Source: DUUS01 sp964416365
GTDB taxonomy: Bacteria; Bacillota_I; Bacilli_A; RF39; UBA660
Direction: 5' to 3'
Length of the DNA stretch: 64,000 nucleotides
Assembly: GCA_964416365.1 (NCBI GenBank)
Contig: CAYQDO010000001.1
Coordinates: 7,876-71,875, forward strand
Below the pieces are notes generated by a model that was not told the DNA's origin, ran no database searches, and saw only the letters and a list, made by a program, of their open reading frames with translations. Each line of letters starts with the position of its first letter. Position 1 is the first letter of the stretch. Shown here piece after piece: positions 44,284 through 53,568 of the stretch. The position numbers and the translations under genes are program-made.

Positions 44284-44712
44284 TTATTGTGTTTCTAAAA
44301 AATCCTTAACGTTTAACTTTGCTTTATTAATATCTTCAACTATTTTATCTTCATTAATTGCGTAAGTTTCTTTTAATTCATCAATTAGTATTTCATTGTT
44401 CTTAATTAAATTAACTCTCGTATTGATTCTTTTAATAAAATCTTCTATTACTTCTCTAATTCTAAAATCAATATCCTTAAGATCATCATCTATATAGACC
44501 GGAGCTAAATTTTCTAAAACTCCTAATCTTTCTAAATATCTAGGATCAAAATTATTTTCTTCTAAAATACTGTCGATTTTACTACTGATTTTAATAATTT
44601 CACTAATAAGTTGATCTAATTCTTTACTTAATGTCATAACTCTTACGGTAGCCAAAACTCTCTCTGTTGCTTCTTTCTCTTCAACACTGTCAAATAAAAT
44701 ATCGTTATCCAT
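44284..44712 (-). CDS. Hypothetical coiled-coil protein (142 aa)
   Basis: Highly charged, helical, no Cys and no membrane segment; regular heptad-like stretches (LSKELDQLISEIIKISSKID) suggest a coiled coil. GGGAGAG precedes the ATG. It lies 27 nt downstream of the TasA-like gene and upstream of the DUF2079 gene, so a small surface-related operon is possible. Not recognised. Confidence 0.5.
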   Translation of the reverse strand: MDNDILFDSVEEKEATERVLATVRVMTLSKELDQLISEIIKISSKIDSILEENNFDPRYLERLGVLENLAPVYIDDDLKDIDFRIREVIEDFIKRINTRVNLIKNNEILIDELKETYAINEDKIVEDINKAKLNVKDFLETQ

Positions 44713-44739
44713 TTTTATCTCTCCCTTTTTATTCTTTTT

Positions 44740-45297
44740 TTAACTTACGCCGGCTTTTCCATCTACAACTATATTTAAATGAATTTCACTACCCAAGGTA
44801 TCATTGGGTAAATTATATATATCTGGATCAGCAACCCATACTTTTAATTCAAAAGCTTTGGACTGACCAGCTGCCAAATTACCTTGAAACACTTCCCCAT
44901 CCGTAATTTCACTCAAAGTTCTAGGACCCGTATTATTAAAATCCACACGAATATAGGCATGATTTAATAACGTTCTATCCGTATAATCCGGATTGTCAGC
45001 TACATAAATTGTATAGCTATAAGGAACTGTACCAGTATTTTGAATAGCAAAAGTATATTCATTATCAGTTAGCAATTCAGCTTCTACATCACTCATCGGT
45101 TCTATATCTTCGATATTAATGCTCGATCCGCCTGTGAAAGTAATTTGTAAATCACCCACTGTTAAAACCTGAGCATTTACGTCTGTTTCAATATCCATAA
45201 ACAAAGCATAGGAAGAACCCAAGATTGTAATTACCATAACCATAACAGTTATAGCAGAAATAATAAAACGCTTTCTTAATTGATTCCTTATATACAT
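44740..45297 (-). CDS. TasA/camelysin-like secreted protein
   Basis: 185 aa. A long N-terminal basic-hydrophobic signal ends in GSSYALF, and the mature protein starts with strands containing VNAQVLTVGDLQITFTGG, the camelysin/TasA pattern also seen at the N-termini of the two proteins at 4-7.4 kb (SYAYFT...ISGGKMKIAYNGG). The single domain with an EYTFAIQNTGTVPYSYTIYV strand pair fits an extracellular fibre-type beta sandwich. The cognate SipW-type signal peptidase is not in the window. Confidence 0.7.
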   Translation of the reverse strand: MYIRNQLRKRFIISAITVMVMVITILGSSYALFMDIETDVNAQVLTVGDLQITFTGGSSINIEDIEPMSDVEAELLTDNEYTFAIQNTGTVPYSYTIYVADNPDYTDRTLLNHAYIRVDFNNTGPRTLSEITDGEVFQGNLAAGQSKAFELKVWVADPDIYNLPNDTLGSEIHLNIVVDGKAGVS

Positions 45298-45370
45298 GTT
45301 ATCCCTTTCTTGCTATTACTATTGTACATAATCATTCTATCATCAAAGTAATTTATACGCAATATTTTAT

Positions 45371-45399
45371 TTGCTTTTTGATTTTTTTTTTGATACAAT
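45371..45399 (+). promoter_or_regulatory. Promoter of rpsT
   Basis: -35 TTGCTT (45371-45376), 17-nt spacer, extended -10 TGATACAAT (TACAAT at 45394-45399), 31 nt before the start codon. Confidence 0.75.
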
Positions 45400-45430
45400 C
45401 AGTATTGTAATTTAAGGAAGGAGCGTAAAA

Positions 45431-45694
45431 ATGCCTAATATTAAAAGTTCTAAAAAGAGCGTTATAACTAGTAGCAAAACTGCGGATAATAATACTGCAT
45501 TTTTATCTAAAGTAAAAAATTCTATTAAAAAAATAGAAAAAGCAGTTAAAAATAAAGATAAAGAAAAAGCAACCGCTGAATTAAAAATTGCTGTTTCTAA
45601 TATTGATAAATGTGCAAGTAAAGGTATTATGAAAGAAAACACTTGTAATCGTCAAAAAACCAGATTAAATAAAATTGTCAAAGAAATGGAATAA
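45431..45694 (+). CDS. rpsT: 30S ribosomal protein S20
   Basis: 87 aa basic helical protein. MPNIKSSKKSVITSSKTAD at the N-terminus and ASKGIMKENTCNRQKTRLNK at the C-terminus are the S20 hallmarks. AAGGAGCG precedes the ATG. Monocistronic with its own promoter and terminator. A hydrophobic open frame on the reverse strand is only its shadow. Confidence 0.95.
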   Translation: MPNIKSSKKSVITSSKTADNNTAFLSKVKNSIKKIEKAVKNKDKEKATAELKIAVSNIDKCASKGIMKENTCNRQKTRLNKIVKEME

Positions 45695-45714
45695 TCATTT
45701 CTTTTTTTTTGATA
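45679..45714 (+). terminator. Terminator of rpsT
   Basis: AAAGAAATG / CATTTCTTT stem around the stop codon followed by eight T. Confidence 0.88.
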
Positions 45715-45743
45715 TTTTGTTATGATTATCCTAGGTGAAAATA

Positions 45744-46652
45744 ATGAAAAAAGCTTTAACCATCATCTTTTTTTTAGCAGTCACTATTTTAATGGCTTTT
45801 CAAATAGATCCCCTTACGGATAAAATAGCTACTCTTCTAAGAAGAGAACCTAAAATAATTGTTTCTAAACCTAACAGTTACTATAAAAAACATAATTATA
45901 AATTTGTTCAAGAAACTGGAGATTATATTCCTTATGGTAAACAAGATTTATTAAATATATTTTATTCAATATTAAATAGTGGATATGAAACATTTACTTT
46001 CTATTGTCCATCAGAATATACAGAATGCTTAAAAGATGTCAGTTCATTCAATTCTGAAAGTAATATTCTTACTCATATTAATAATTTTGTAAGTCCTTTT
46101 AATAACTTTTCTGACTTAAAAGTAATATCTGATGAAACTGGAGAAGTAACAATAAAAATTAATAAATTATACACATCTGAAGAAATTAACGCTATCAATA
46201 ATAAAATCGAAAAAATTATTGCCGAAGAACTACAAGGTGAAATGAGTATTGAAGATAAAATCTTAAAAATTCATGATTACGTTATTTCTCACACTAAATA
46301 CGATGAAGACAGAATTAATGATATTATTAAATATAAATCTAATATTGCCTATGGACCATTAATGGAAAACTATGGTATCTGTGGTGGATATGCTGATTCA
46401 ATGGCACTCTTTTTAAATAAATGGAATGTTCCAAACTTTAAAGTCTCATCAAGCACACATGTTTGGAATGCTGTTTATATTAATGAAAAATGGTTGCATT
46501 TAGACTTAACTTGGGATGATCCAGTAAGTGAAGATCGTTCAATTAATAACCTACTCCACAAATTTTATTTAATAGATACTAAAACTTTAGAAGAATATAA
46601 AATTACGGATCACGATTTCGATAAATTGATTTACCGAGAGCTGGCCAATTAA
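45744..46652 (+). CDS. Secreted transglutaminase-like protein
   Basis: 302 aa from the ATG at 45744 (AGGTGA 6 nt upstream). Signal anchor at residues 2-20, then a C-terminal transglutaminase-like fold with the full triad: Cys in YGICGGYADSM near 218, His in SSTHVWNAVYI near 241, Asp in LHLDLTWDDP near 256. It is likely extracellular. Members act as cysteine peptidases or transamidases on surface proteins; substrate unknown. The last 50 bp overlap the convergent permease gene. Confidence 0.82.
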   Translation: MKKALTIIFFLAVTILMAFQIDPLTDKIATLLRREPKIIVSKPNSYYKKHNYKFVQETGDYIPYGKQDLLNIFYSILNSGYETFTFYCPSEYTECLKDVSSFNSESNILTHINNFVSPFNNFSDLKVISDETGEVTIKINKLYTSEEINAINNKIEKIIAEELQGEMSIEDKILKIHDYVISHTKYDEDRINDIIKYKSNIAYGPLMENYGICGGYADSMALFLNKWNVPNFKVSSSTHVWNAVYINEKWLHLDLTWDDPVSEDRSINNLLHKFYLIDTKTLEEYKITDHDFDKLIYRELAN

Positions 46653-47619
46653 TAATCTTAAACTCTTTATTATATAAATAAAGAGTTTTTATTATACTAG
46701 CAATTGGTGTCGAAATAACCATGCCAAATATACCGAAAAAATAACCGAAAAATATAAGACTTATCATTATTAATATCGGATTGATTTTAACAGATTTACT
46801 CATTATGTATGGATGGATGAAAGAACTTTCAATCAGTTGAAAAACAACGATAATAATTAAAATAGCTATCCCTAATTTATAGCTAACATTAAAAGCCACG
46901 ATTACCGATGGTATTCCCCCAATGTAAGGACCAACATATGGAATTATATTAGTAATTGATATTAAAACCGCAAATAAGAGAGCATATGGAAGCTTAGCAA
47001 TCCAAAAACTAATTAGACATAAGAAAAGCAAAATTATTGTATCTAATAATGTTCCTCTTACAAAAGCTTTTAAATTGATACTTAATCGGTATATGAGTTT
47101 AGGAGGAACCCTTTTAGCAAAAAATCTACTAACAGATTCATGATTAGTTAAAAAAAAGAAACTAATAAATAAAGAATAAAATATAGTTGCTAAAATATCT
47201 TTTAAATTATTAGTATATTTATTTAATACTTCTAAAATTTTAGTCCCTATCATACTTAAATCAATCCGATTTAAAATTCTTGGGTCTAAGTTTTCATACA
47301 TATTAATAATTTGGGGAATTAAAGTTTTAACTTCATGAATAATAACAGGTATACTTAAGTAACTTACTACACCAATTATTATAGCTAGCAAAGCATAAGT
47401 CATAATAGTACTGAGTAAAGTTTTAAAATATTTATTAAAATAAAGCATAACAGGTTTAACAAGCCAAGCAATAGCATATCCCCAAAAAAGCGGAGATATT
47501 AAAGTTAAAATGGTATGACAAAAATCTAATACTTTAAATTCTTTAATAATAAAAATAGCGAGTAAAGTATTAGCTAATATTAAAAAAAGATTGATAAGTT
47601 TTTTATTCTTAAATTTCAT
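46603..47619 (-). CDS. AI-2E/PerM-family (UPF0118) membrane protein
   Basis: 338 aa with about eight transmembrane helices. The conserved LLDTIILLFLCLISF, NIIPYVGPYIGGIPS near 226 and the SSFIHPYIMSKSVKINPIL segment are AI-2E transporter family marks. Functions in the family range from autoinducer export to Na+/H+ antiport; none is assignable here. Its C-terminal codons overlap the transglutaminase gene and include that gene's terminator. Confidence 0.88.
   Translation of the reverse strand: MKFKNKKLINLFLILANTLLAIFIIKEFKVLDFCHTILTLISPLFWGYAIAWLVKPVMLYFNKYFKTLLSTIMTYALLAIIIGVVSYLSIPVIIHEVKTLIPQIINMYENLDPRILNRIDLSMIGTKILEVLNKYTNNLKDILATIFYSLFISFFFLTNHESVSRFFAKRVPPKLIYRLSINLKAFVRGTLLDTIILLFLCLISFWIAKLPYALLFAVLISITNIIPYVGPYIGGIPSVIVAFNVSYKLGIAILIIIVVFQLIESSFIHPYIMSKSVKINPILIMISLIFFGYFFGIFGMVISTPIASIIKTLYLYNKEFKIINWPALGKSIYRNRDP
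46660..46692 (+). terminator. Terminator of the transglutaminase-like gene
   Basis: AACTCTTTATT / AATAAAGAGTT stem (46661-46671 and 46677-46687), then TTTTATT. It lies within the coding 3' end of the convergent permease gene. Confidence 0.8.
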
Positions 47620-47629
47620 ATTATATTTT

Positions 47630-47661
47630 TGCCAAAAAAAAGAAGTTTATACAACTCCTTA
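47630..47661 (-). terminator. Terminator of the 50-aa membrane protein gene
   Basis: Minus-strand AAGGAGTT-GTATA-AACTTCTT hairpin (one G-U pair) followed by a T9 run. Confidence 0.75.
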
Positions 47662-47811
47662 TTTTAAGGTACTTTGCATTTGACCTAAAGTATCATTGAT
47701 TTTCTTTTTCACTTGATACTTATTTTTATTTAATGACTCCATACCCATATAAGCGCCTGCTCCACAAGCAGCTCCCAAAGCAAATAACATAACATTTGAA
47801 AACGCTTTCAT
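47659..47811 (-). CDS. Small Gly-rich membrane protein (50 aa)
   Basis: MKAFSNVMLFALGAACGAGAYMG gives one Gly/Ala-rich transmembrane helix, followed by a basic helix (NKNKYQVKKKIND). AAGGAG is 8 nt before the ATG at 47811, and a terminator follows. The layout recalls YtxH or DUF3918-type small membrane proteins, but the match is not decisive. It lies downstream of recD2. Confidence 0.6.
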   Translation of the reverse strand: MKAFSNVMLFALGAACGAGAYMGMESLNKNKYQVKKKINDTLGQMQSTLK

Positions 47812-47834
47812 ATATTCAACTCCTTAATTATATT

Positions 47835-50012
47835 TTAACCAGGAATATTTAAATTATACAAAATTCTTTGTTTTAAAGATGTCTTTCTTATTTCACTATA
47901 ATTATTAGCAACAGCTTTTTCTAAAGCTTTTATACTACCAATTAATACCAGACTTTTCTTAGCCCTAGAAACACCAGTATATAACAGTTTATTATAAAGC
48001 ATGCGATTATAATTAAATGTAATTGGCATAATTACATGATCAAATTCACTACCTTGACTTTTATGTATACTAATAGCATAAGCGTGGGTTATAGTACTCA
48101 AATCTTCCTTTTTATAAGAAACTAAATTATCATCATAACGAATTATTATTTCTTTATTATCTAAATCGATTTCTTTAATATATCCGATATCACCATTGTA
48201 TATATTATCATCAATATTATTGACTAAATTTAAAACTTTATCCCCTTCTCTATAGCTAATACCAAAATAAGATAATTCCGCTTTATTTTTCTTTGATGGA
48301 TTAAAAACATTCTGCAAAAGGGCATTTAAATTATCTATACCATTTTCTCCCTTATACATTGGCGCAAGAACTTGAAGTTTAGTGGCATCAATCTTTTTTT
48401 TCTGGCATTTATCTAATATCTGTTTGATTACATTTTTTATGTCACCACTAACTGTTTCAATAAAATTATAATCATCCTTTTTTGATAAAAGATCAGAAGT
48501 TAAATTTACTTCTTTGATTTCTTTAGCTAAAATCGGAATAAATGAGTTCTCACTTTGGCGATAAATAAATTCAAGTCTTGTATGAGTAATAGCATCACTG
48601 TTAATCATATCATGTAAAACTAAACCTGGTCCAACACTGGGAAGTTGATACTCATCACCCACAAATACAATTTGCGTATTATGCAAATCTAAACCTTTAA
48701 AAAGTGATGATAACAAATGATTATCAATCATTGATGTTTCATCAATTATAATTAATTTATAATATAATTTATTAAATTCATTTACTCCGAAAATATTACG
48801 TTCTTGGTCCCATTTTAAAAAACGATGAATCGTACTAGCCGGCATTGCCGTAGTTTCCGCCATTCTCTTAGCTGCTCTTCCCGTTGGGGCAAGTAATAAA
48901 ATATCATTTGGTAAATCTTTAAAAGAAATATTATTTAATGCTGCGTAAATATTAATAATGCCATTAATAATTGTGGTCTTTCCGGTCCCAGGACCTCCCG
49001 TAATAATCGAAATATTATTAGTTAATGCCCTTCTAATAGCTGTAATTTGTTCATCATTATATTTAATAATATACTTAGTGGAAATCATTTTTAAATGTTT
49101 ATCAAAATCTACAATTTTTTTTGGTTTACTATTTATTAAACTACCTAAAGAAGTAGCATTATTAATTTCATCTAAATAGTCTTCGATTAAATAATAATCG
49201 TTATTAACAATTATTATTTTTTTATTCAAATACAGTTTCTCTAATGTTTCATCAATTAATGTATATATTTTATAGTTTTTGGCTAAATATTCCACTATTT
49301 CAATTTTATCTAAATAAATATCGCCACTATTAAAAGTTGAATTTTTCATAGCCTGAATAGTGCACGCTTCTATTCTTCTTTCATCTTCATAATTTTGATC
49401 TGTAAGAAATATTTGATCTAATTTCTTAAAATCGATTAAGTCTGATAAAAGATAAATATTTTCTTCGATAACATCTTTAATGCCCGTATCATAAATATTT
49501 AATAATTTCATTGCTTCTTTTATTGTAAAACCTAAGCTTTGCAAATATTTGATATTCTCATTAGCATTATAATACTTAAGTATTGATTCATATATTATAC
49601 AAGCTCTTTTTTCGGTCATCTTTGGTACTAAAAGTAAGTTTTGTTTATTTTCTTTTATTTTACTTAATGCTTCATTTCCAAAAAGTTCAATTATTTTTCC
49701 AGCAGTTTTTTCTCCACAGCCTTTAACAAAACTACTAGTTAAAAACTCCATAATAGCATCTTTTTCTTCAGGAGTTACGATTTCATAATGACTGACTTGA
49801 AACTGATAACCGTAGCGATTGTGAAAAATATATTCTCCTTCAAAACAATAAGTAATATCTTTAGAAAGTTCAGAAAAATATCCCGTAAAGGTTATCGTCT
49901 TGTTAGTTTCAATCTCTTCATGATTAGTCTCTTGAACACGAAAAAGACCGACTTTATAGCCAGTTTCTGATTCGTAAATTAATGATTTAAATTTGCCTTT
50001 TATGTAATTCAT
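47835..50012 (-). CDS. recD2: RecD2-type helicase (RecD/TraA family)
   Basis: About 725 aa SF1B 5'-3' helicase. The N-terminal OB-like region and helix-hairpin-helix part (SSFVKGCGEKTAGKIIELFG near 95) precede Walker A IITGGPGTGKTTI near 340, the DEAD-like LIIDETSMID, FVGDEYQLPSVGPG and the C-terminal motif VI region TGVSRAKKSLVLIG. RecD2 acts without RecBC in genome maintenance. The ATG at 50012 gives the usual RecD2 N-terminus (MNYIKGKFKSLIY); the ATG at 50030 is possible, and neither has a good ribosome binding site. Confidence 0.93.
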   Translation of the reverse strand: MNYIKGKFKSLIYESETGYKVGLFRVQETNHEEIETNKTITFTGYFSELSKDITYCFEGEYIFHNRYGYQFQVSHYEIVTPEEKDAIMEFLTSSFVKGCGEKTAGKIIELFGNEALSKIKENKQNLLLVPKMTEKRACIIYESILKYYNANENIKYLQSLGFTIKEAMKLLNIYDTGIKDVIEENIYLLSDLIDFKKLDQIFLTDQNYEDERRIEACTIQAMKNSTFNSGDIYLDKIEIVEYLAKNYKIYTLIDETLEKLYLNKKIIIVNNDYYLIEDYLDEINNATSLGSLINSKPKKIVDFDKHLKMISTKYIIKYNDEQITAIRRALTNNISIITGGPGTGKTTIINGIINIYAALNNISFKDLPNDILLLAPTGRAAKRMAETTAMPASTIHRFLKWDQERNIFGVNEFNKLYYKLIIIDETSMIDNHLLSSLFKGLDLHNTQIVFVGDEYQLPSVGPGLVLHDMINSDAITHTRLEFIYRQSENSFIPILAKEIKEVNLTSDLLSKKDDYNFIETVSGDIKNVIKQILDKCQKKKIDATKLQVLAPMYKGENGIDNLNALLQNVFNPSKKNKAELSYFGISYREGDKVLNLVNNIDDNIYNGDIGYIKEIDLDNKEIIIRYDDNLVSYKKEDLSTITHAYAISIHKSQGSEFDHVIMPITFNYNRMLYNKLLYTGVSRAKKSLVLIGSIKALEKAVANNYSEIRKTSLKQRILYNLNIPG

Positions 50013-50048
50013 AAATTGATTGTACCACATTATTTTAGGTTATTAAAA

Positions 50049-50999
50049 TTATTTATTTAAAGTTTGATCTTTAGAAACAGCAATTATCGGTGGTTCTAAG
50101 ATATAATCTTTTCCATATTTTTTCCCAGTATGTCTTTCCGCTATTTCAATGGCTTCATTGTAATAACCATTAATTTTAGCTTCCATATTTTTAATATCTT
50201 GATCACTATAAAAACCATACTGATCACTAGTCATTATCTTTAAGTCTTCAATAGCTCCAGCTGCTTTCATTAATAATGGTTTTTCATTGCCAAAATCAAT
50301 ATCACTAGGAGCTCCTTCTCCTAAATATCCTACAACATATTTTTTATCACGCCAGTATGAGATATTTTGCGGATTAATTTCTGAAGCTGGTATATCAAAA
50401 GTTTGACTGACAAAATAATCCATAGCATCCCATTCATTTACTTCACCATAAGATGCTGTATAACCAAATCGTTCAAGGGCAGATTCTGGTACATCTATTT
50501 TTATTACTTGTCCTTCAAAAATAATACTTGCATTTTCAATGCCATTATTACTACATATTCTATTTATTTCCTTTTGAATATTGGAATCAGTATATGATCT
50601 AACAATTCCTTCTAAAGTATCACCAAATTTAATTTTATATTGAATAGTAGCTCTTTCTTCTGGTTTTTCTTCTTGATTCATCACATTTTCGATAGCTATC
50701 TGATCATTTTCTAAAGCTTCAAAATGGCCTTTACAACCGGTAAAAGAAGTTGCCATTAAGATGACAAATGACCCGGCAATTATTCTACGGTATAAATCAG
50801 GATTTTTTTTAAGATATAAAACAACATTTTCTGGTATATTTTCTAATTTATTTTTAATAATTTCCCAGTTTTGAAGAATCGATTTTTTTAAACCTTTAGG
50901 TATAGCTTTTTCAATATTCTTTACATATCCCGTGACCATTCCACTAACTGGTTCTTCTTCAATTGATCCTTTATAATTGAATTCTTCTATTGCTCTCAT
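50049..50999 (-). CDS. Membrane protein with LysM domain
   Basis: 316 aa. An N-terminal cytoplasmic region of about 70 residues, a transmembrane helix at about 72-88 (IIAGSFVILMATSFTGC), then a LysM peptidoglycan-binding domain near 118-165 (YKIKFGDTLEGIVRSYTD...FEGQVIKIDVP). The rest is unassigned (NPQNISYWRDKKYVVGYLG). The Cys after the helix could suggest a lipobox, but it is too far from the N-terminus. Between mtaB and recD2 on the same strand. Probably wall-bound; precise role unknown. Confidence 0.7.
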   Translation of the reverse strand: MRAIEEFNYKGSIEEEPVSGMVTGYVKNIEKAIPKGLKKSILQNWEIIKNKLENIPENVVLYLKKNPDLYRRIIAGSFVILMATSFTGCKGHFEALENDQIAIENVMNQEEKPEERATIQYKIKFGDTLEGIVRSYTDSNIQKEINRICSNNGIENASIIFEGQVIKIDVPESALERFGYTASYGEVNEWDAMDYFVSQTFDIPASEINPQNISYWRDKKYVVGYLGEGAPSDIDFGNEKPLLMKAAGAIEDLKIMTSDQYGFYSDQDIKNMEAKINGYYNEAIEIAERHTGKKYGKDYILEPPIIAVSKDQTLNK

Positions 51000-51024
51000 T
51001 TTCTCTCTCCTATTATTAAATTAA

Positions 51025-52296
51025 TTATACAGCCTTAACATGATCTTTGTCAATTTTTGTAATAAGAGAATCATAAAATTCATTGTTATTTAATCTTTTA
51101 TTAATCATTATCTTAATATAATTTGAAGTATGCCCTACCGAGTGATTATCATTTACTTCTTCAATTAAAACACTTAATTTTTGATCTAAGAACTTCTTAT
51201 AGTAATTTTGTTCTAGTTCATTAGAAATAGCAATAAGTCTTTTACTTCTTTCTTTTTTAATTTTACTTGATACGATATCTTGAAAAGTTGCTGCTACAGT
51301 GCCATCTCTTTTAGAATATGGAAAAACATGGATTTTCCCAAAACCAATCTCAGTAGATGTTCTAATAGTATTTTCAAAATCCTCTTCAGTTTCAGTTGGA
51401 AAACCAACTATAATATCAGTTGTAATATTGATATTAGGTCTAATTAAGCGAATTACCTTGATTTTATTTTTAAAATATTCCACATCATACTTACGGTTCA
51501 TCTTTTTTAATACAGGATCACTACCACTTTGTATTGGAATATGCAAATGATCACAAATTTTAGGATTGATTTTTAGTTCATTTAAAAATTCTTCAGTTAG
51601 TTCCGTAATTTCAATACTGCTTATTCTAATTCTTTCTAAATTTTTAATATTACTTATTCTTTTTATTAAAGTCACTAGATTATAAGTAGTTCCTGATCCA
51701 TAACTTCCAGTATGAATACCAGTTAATACGATTTCTTTATAACCATTGTTAGTTAAGTCTTCGATTTCTTTAACCGCTATATCAAGATCTTTATTACGAA
51801 TCCTGCCTCTAACGTAAGGAATAATACAATAAGAGCAAAAATTATTACATCCATCTTGAATTTTAACGAAGGCTCTCGTTCTTCCCATAAAATTATGAAT
51901 ACGCATATCTTCAAAATCAACCTCATTTAAATCATAAAATCTGGTTATCGTGTTTTTAGAAATAAGAAATTCATTTAATAATTCTAAAATCTTACTCTTA
52001 TCTTTATTACCAATTAAAATATCAATACCTAAATCCTTTATTTCAGCTTGATGAAGTTGAGACATACAACCGGTCACTATTACTGTGCAGTTCGGATTTA
52101 ATCTCCTTGCTTGTCTAATTATTTTACGACTTTTACTATCACTTTGATTAGTAACACTGCAAGTATTTATAATGACTATATCAGGATAATTATGAATTTC
52201 CACCGTTTCATAGCCTTTTTCTGTAAAAAGACTTTTCATAAATTCACTTTCATAAGTATTAACTTTACATCCCAATGTTTCTATACAAAATTTCAT
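51025..52296 (-). CDS. mtaB: tRNA t6A37 methylthiotransferase MtaB
   Basis: 423 aa radical-SAM enzyme that converts t6A37 to ms2t6A37 in ANN-decoding tRNAs. The N-terminal UPF0004 domain has the cluster Cys residues (TLGCKVN, INTCSVTN, VTGCMSQ). The radical-SAM motif is CNNFCSYCIIP near residue 151. A TRAM-like C-terminus follows. The N-terminal TLGCKVN and overall pattern match MtaB rather than MiaB or RimO. No other tRNA-modification genes are adjacent. Confidence 0.92.
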   Translation of the reverse strand: MKFCIETLGCKVNTYESEFMKSLFTEKGYETVEIHNYPDIVIINTCSVTNQSDSKSRKIIRQARRLNPNCTVIVTGCMSQLHQAEIKDLGIDILIGNKDKSKILELLNEFLISKNTITRFYDLNEVDFEDMRIHNFMGRTRAFVKIQDGCNNFCSYCIIPYVRGRIRNKDLDIAVKEIEDLTNNGYKEIVLTGIHTGSYGSGTTYNLVTLIKRISNIKNLERIRISSIEITELTEEFLNELKINPKICDHLHIPIQSGSDPVLKKMNRKYDVEYFKNKIKVIRLIRPNINITTDIIVGFPTETEEDFENTIRTSTEIGFGKIHVFPYSKRDGTVAATFQDIVSSKIKKERSKRLIAISNELEQNYYKKFLDQKLSVLIEEVNDNHSVGHTSNYIKIMINKRLNNNEFYDSLITKIDKDHVKAV

Positions 52297-52321
52297 ATTT
52301 TTACTCCTTAAAAAAAGCCAT

Positions 52322-52825
52322 TTAGTGGCTTAGTTTTTCTTGTAATTCCTTTAAAGCTTTTAAAAACGCCTCTTCGGTATCATATGGCATTAATTTAACT
52401 TCTAATTTTGGTTCTTCTGATATTTTAGTTAAATCACTAGTTAAATTAATCTTTTTAATACTTATTTCCGGAATTTCAGAGGAATACTCATCATCATAAT
52501 CAATTCCGACGGTATTTTTTTTATTCACTAATTCTTCATAGCTAATAATTGCACTTTGTTCTTGTTCAACTTCATAAGGTGTTAACCTTATAGTTTCAGG
52601 TTTATAATCTTTTTCAATAGCTTTGGTAACTGCTTCTAGATCAAAGTCATCCTTTAAAACAAATTCTTTTTCTTTTTTAGAATCTTCTTCTGCATCACTT
52701 AGCTTAATTAAATATAAAACATAAATAAATAAAACTACAAGTAAAAAAGTCCCTATAAAGAACAAATAGTCTCCCATACTAAACGAATAAATAAAACCTA
52801 ATAAATTTTTGATTACTTCTTTCAT
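52322..52825 (-). CDS. Small membrane-anchored acidic protein (167 aa)
   Basis: ATG at 52825 with GGTGGAG upstream. One transmembrane helix (about residues 21-42), then an acidic, low-complexity cytoplasmic tail ending in TEEAFLKALKELQEKLSH. Located between mtaB and the CPBP pair on the same strand. No family recognised; could be a scaffold for a membrane complex, but there is no sequence evidence for a partner. Confidence 0.5.
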   Translation of the reverse strand: MKEVIKNLLGFIYSFSMGDYLFFIGTFLLVVLFIYVLYLIKLSDAEEDSKKEKEFVLKDDFDLEAVTKAIEKDYKPETIRLTPYEVEQEQSAIISYEELVNKKNTVGIDYDDEYSSEIPEISIKKINLTSDLTKISEEPKLEVKLMPYDTEEAFLKALKELQEKLSH

Positions 52826-52854
52826 TTTCTCCACCAAAATTTCTTTCTATTATA

Positions 52855-53568
52855 CTATACTAAAATTAAAGCTGCAAGTATTCCCAATAGATTGTTTAAT
52901 GCATGAGGCACTATAACAAAATATATATTATTTTTTCTTTCATATATGTAAGCTAATGTCACTCCTAGAGCCACATAAACAATGGATTGAGCAATCGCTA
53001 AAGCTATACCTAAATCAGTTGGGAATACATGCATTAATCCGAATATTAATCCGCTTATTAAGATATACACTTTTTTATTATCAATAACTTTTTTAAAACC
53101 TAACCTGAAAATTCCTTCTTCAACTATGGGTGCTAAAATTACTGAGGATATTAGCATCATCAAAGGTGCATTATGAATTAAAAGCTCTATAATCTTTTGA
53201 TTATTACTCTCAGCAAATTCAATGCCGAGAAATAAACAAATGACTGATGTTATTACTGAAGCAGCTATCTTAACAATGAAAAGCAAGCCAAAATTAATGA
53301 GACATTCTTTCCAATTATTTTTTGAATTCTTTTTAAATTCATTCCAATCGACAATAAATTTTCGATAATAGAAAATAATTACGATGAAGGTTAAACATAG
53401 TTCAATTAAAGTATCGGCATAAGCGGTATCTTTAGAACTAAATAAACTGATATCAAATCCGAACTTAACAAAAAGATAAGTAAATATGTTACCAATATTA
53501 AAAAATATTACTAGTAACATAATTAACTTTATTATATTGTAAACTTTTTTTTGCACATTAACCTCCAA
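52855..53568 (-). CDS. CPBP (CAAX-like) intramembrane metalloprotease
   Basis: 237 aa with about seven transmembrane helices. The catalytic motifs are intact: EEGIFRLGF (EExxxR, near residue 150), FGLMHV (FxxxH) near 176 and PHALNN (HxxxN/B) near 223. The family includes Rce1 and bacteriocin-immunity proteins. It overlaps by 11 bp with the upstream gene, which encodes a related protein without these residues. Substrate unknown. Confidence 0.85.
   Translation of the reverse strand: MEVNVQKKVYNIIKLIMLLVIFFNIGNIFTYLFVKFGFDISLFSSKDTAYADTLIELCLTFIVIIFYYRKFIVDWNEFKKNSKNNWKECLINFGLLFIVKIAASVITSVICLFLGIEFAESNNQKIIELLIHNAPLMMLISSVILAPIVEEGIFRLGFKKVIDNKKVYILISGLIFGLMHVFPTDLGIALAIAQSIVYVALGVTLAYIYERKNNIYFVIVPHALNNLLGILAALILV

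Noticed and set aside
45412..45642. Hydrophobic reverse-strand open frame opposite rpsT
   Set aside because: It is the complement of the Lys/Ala/Glu-rich S20 gene, whose coding strand is certain.
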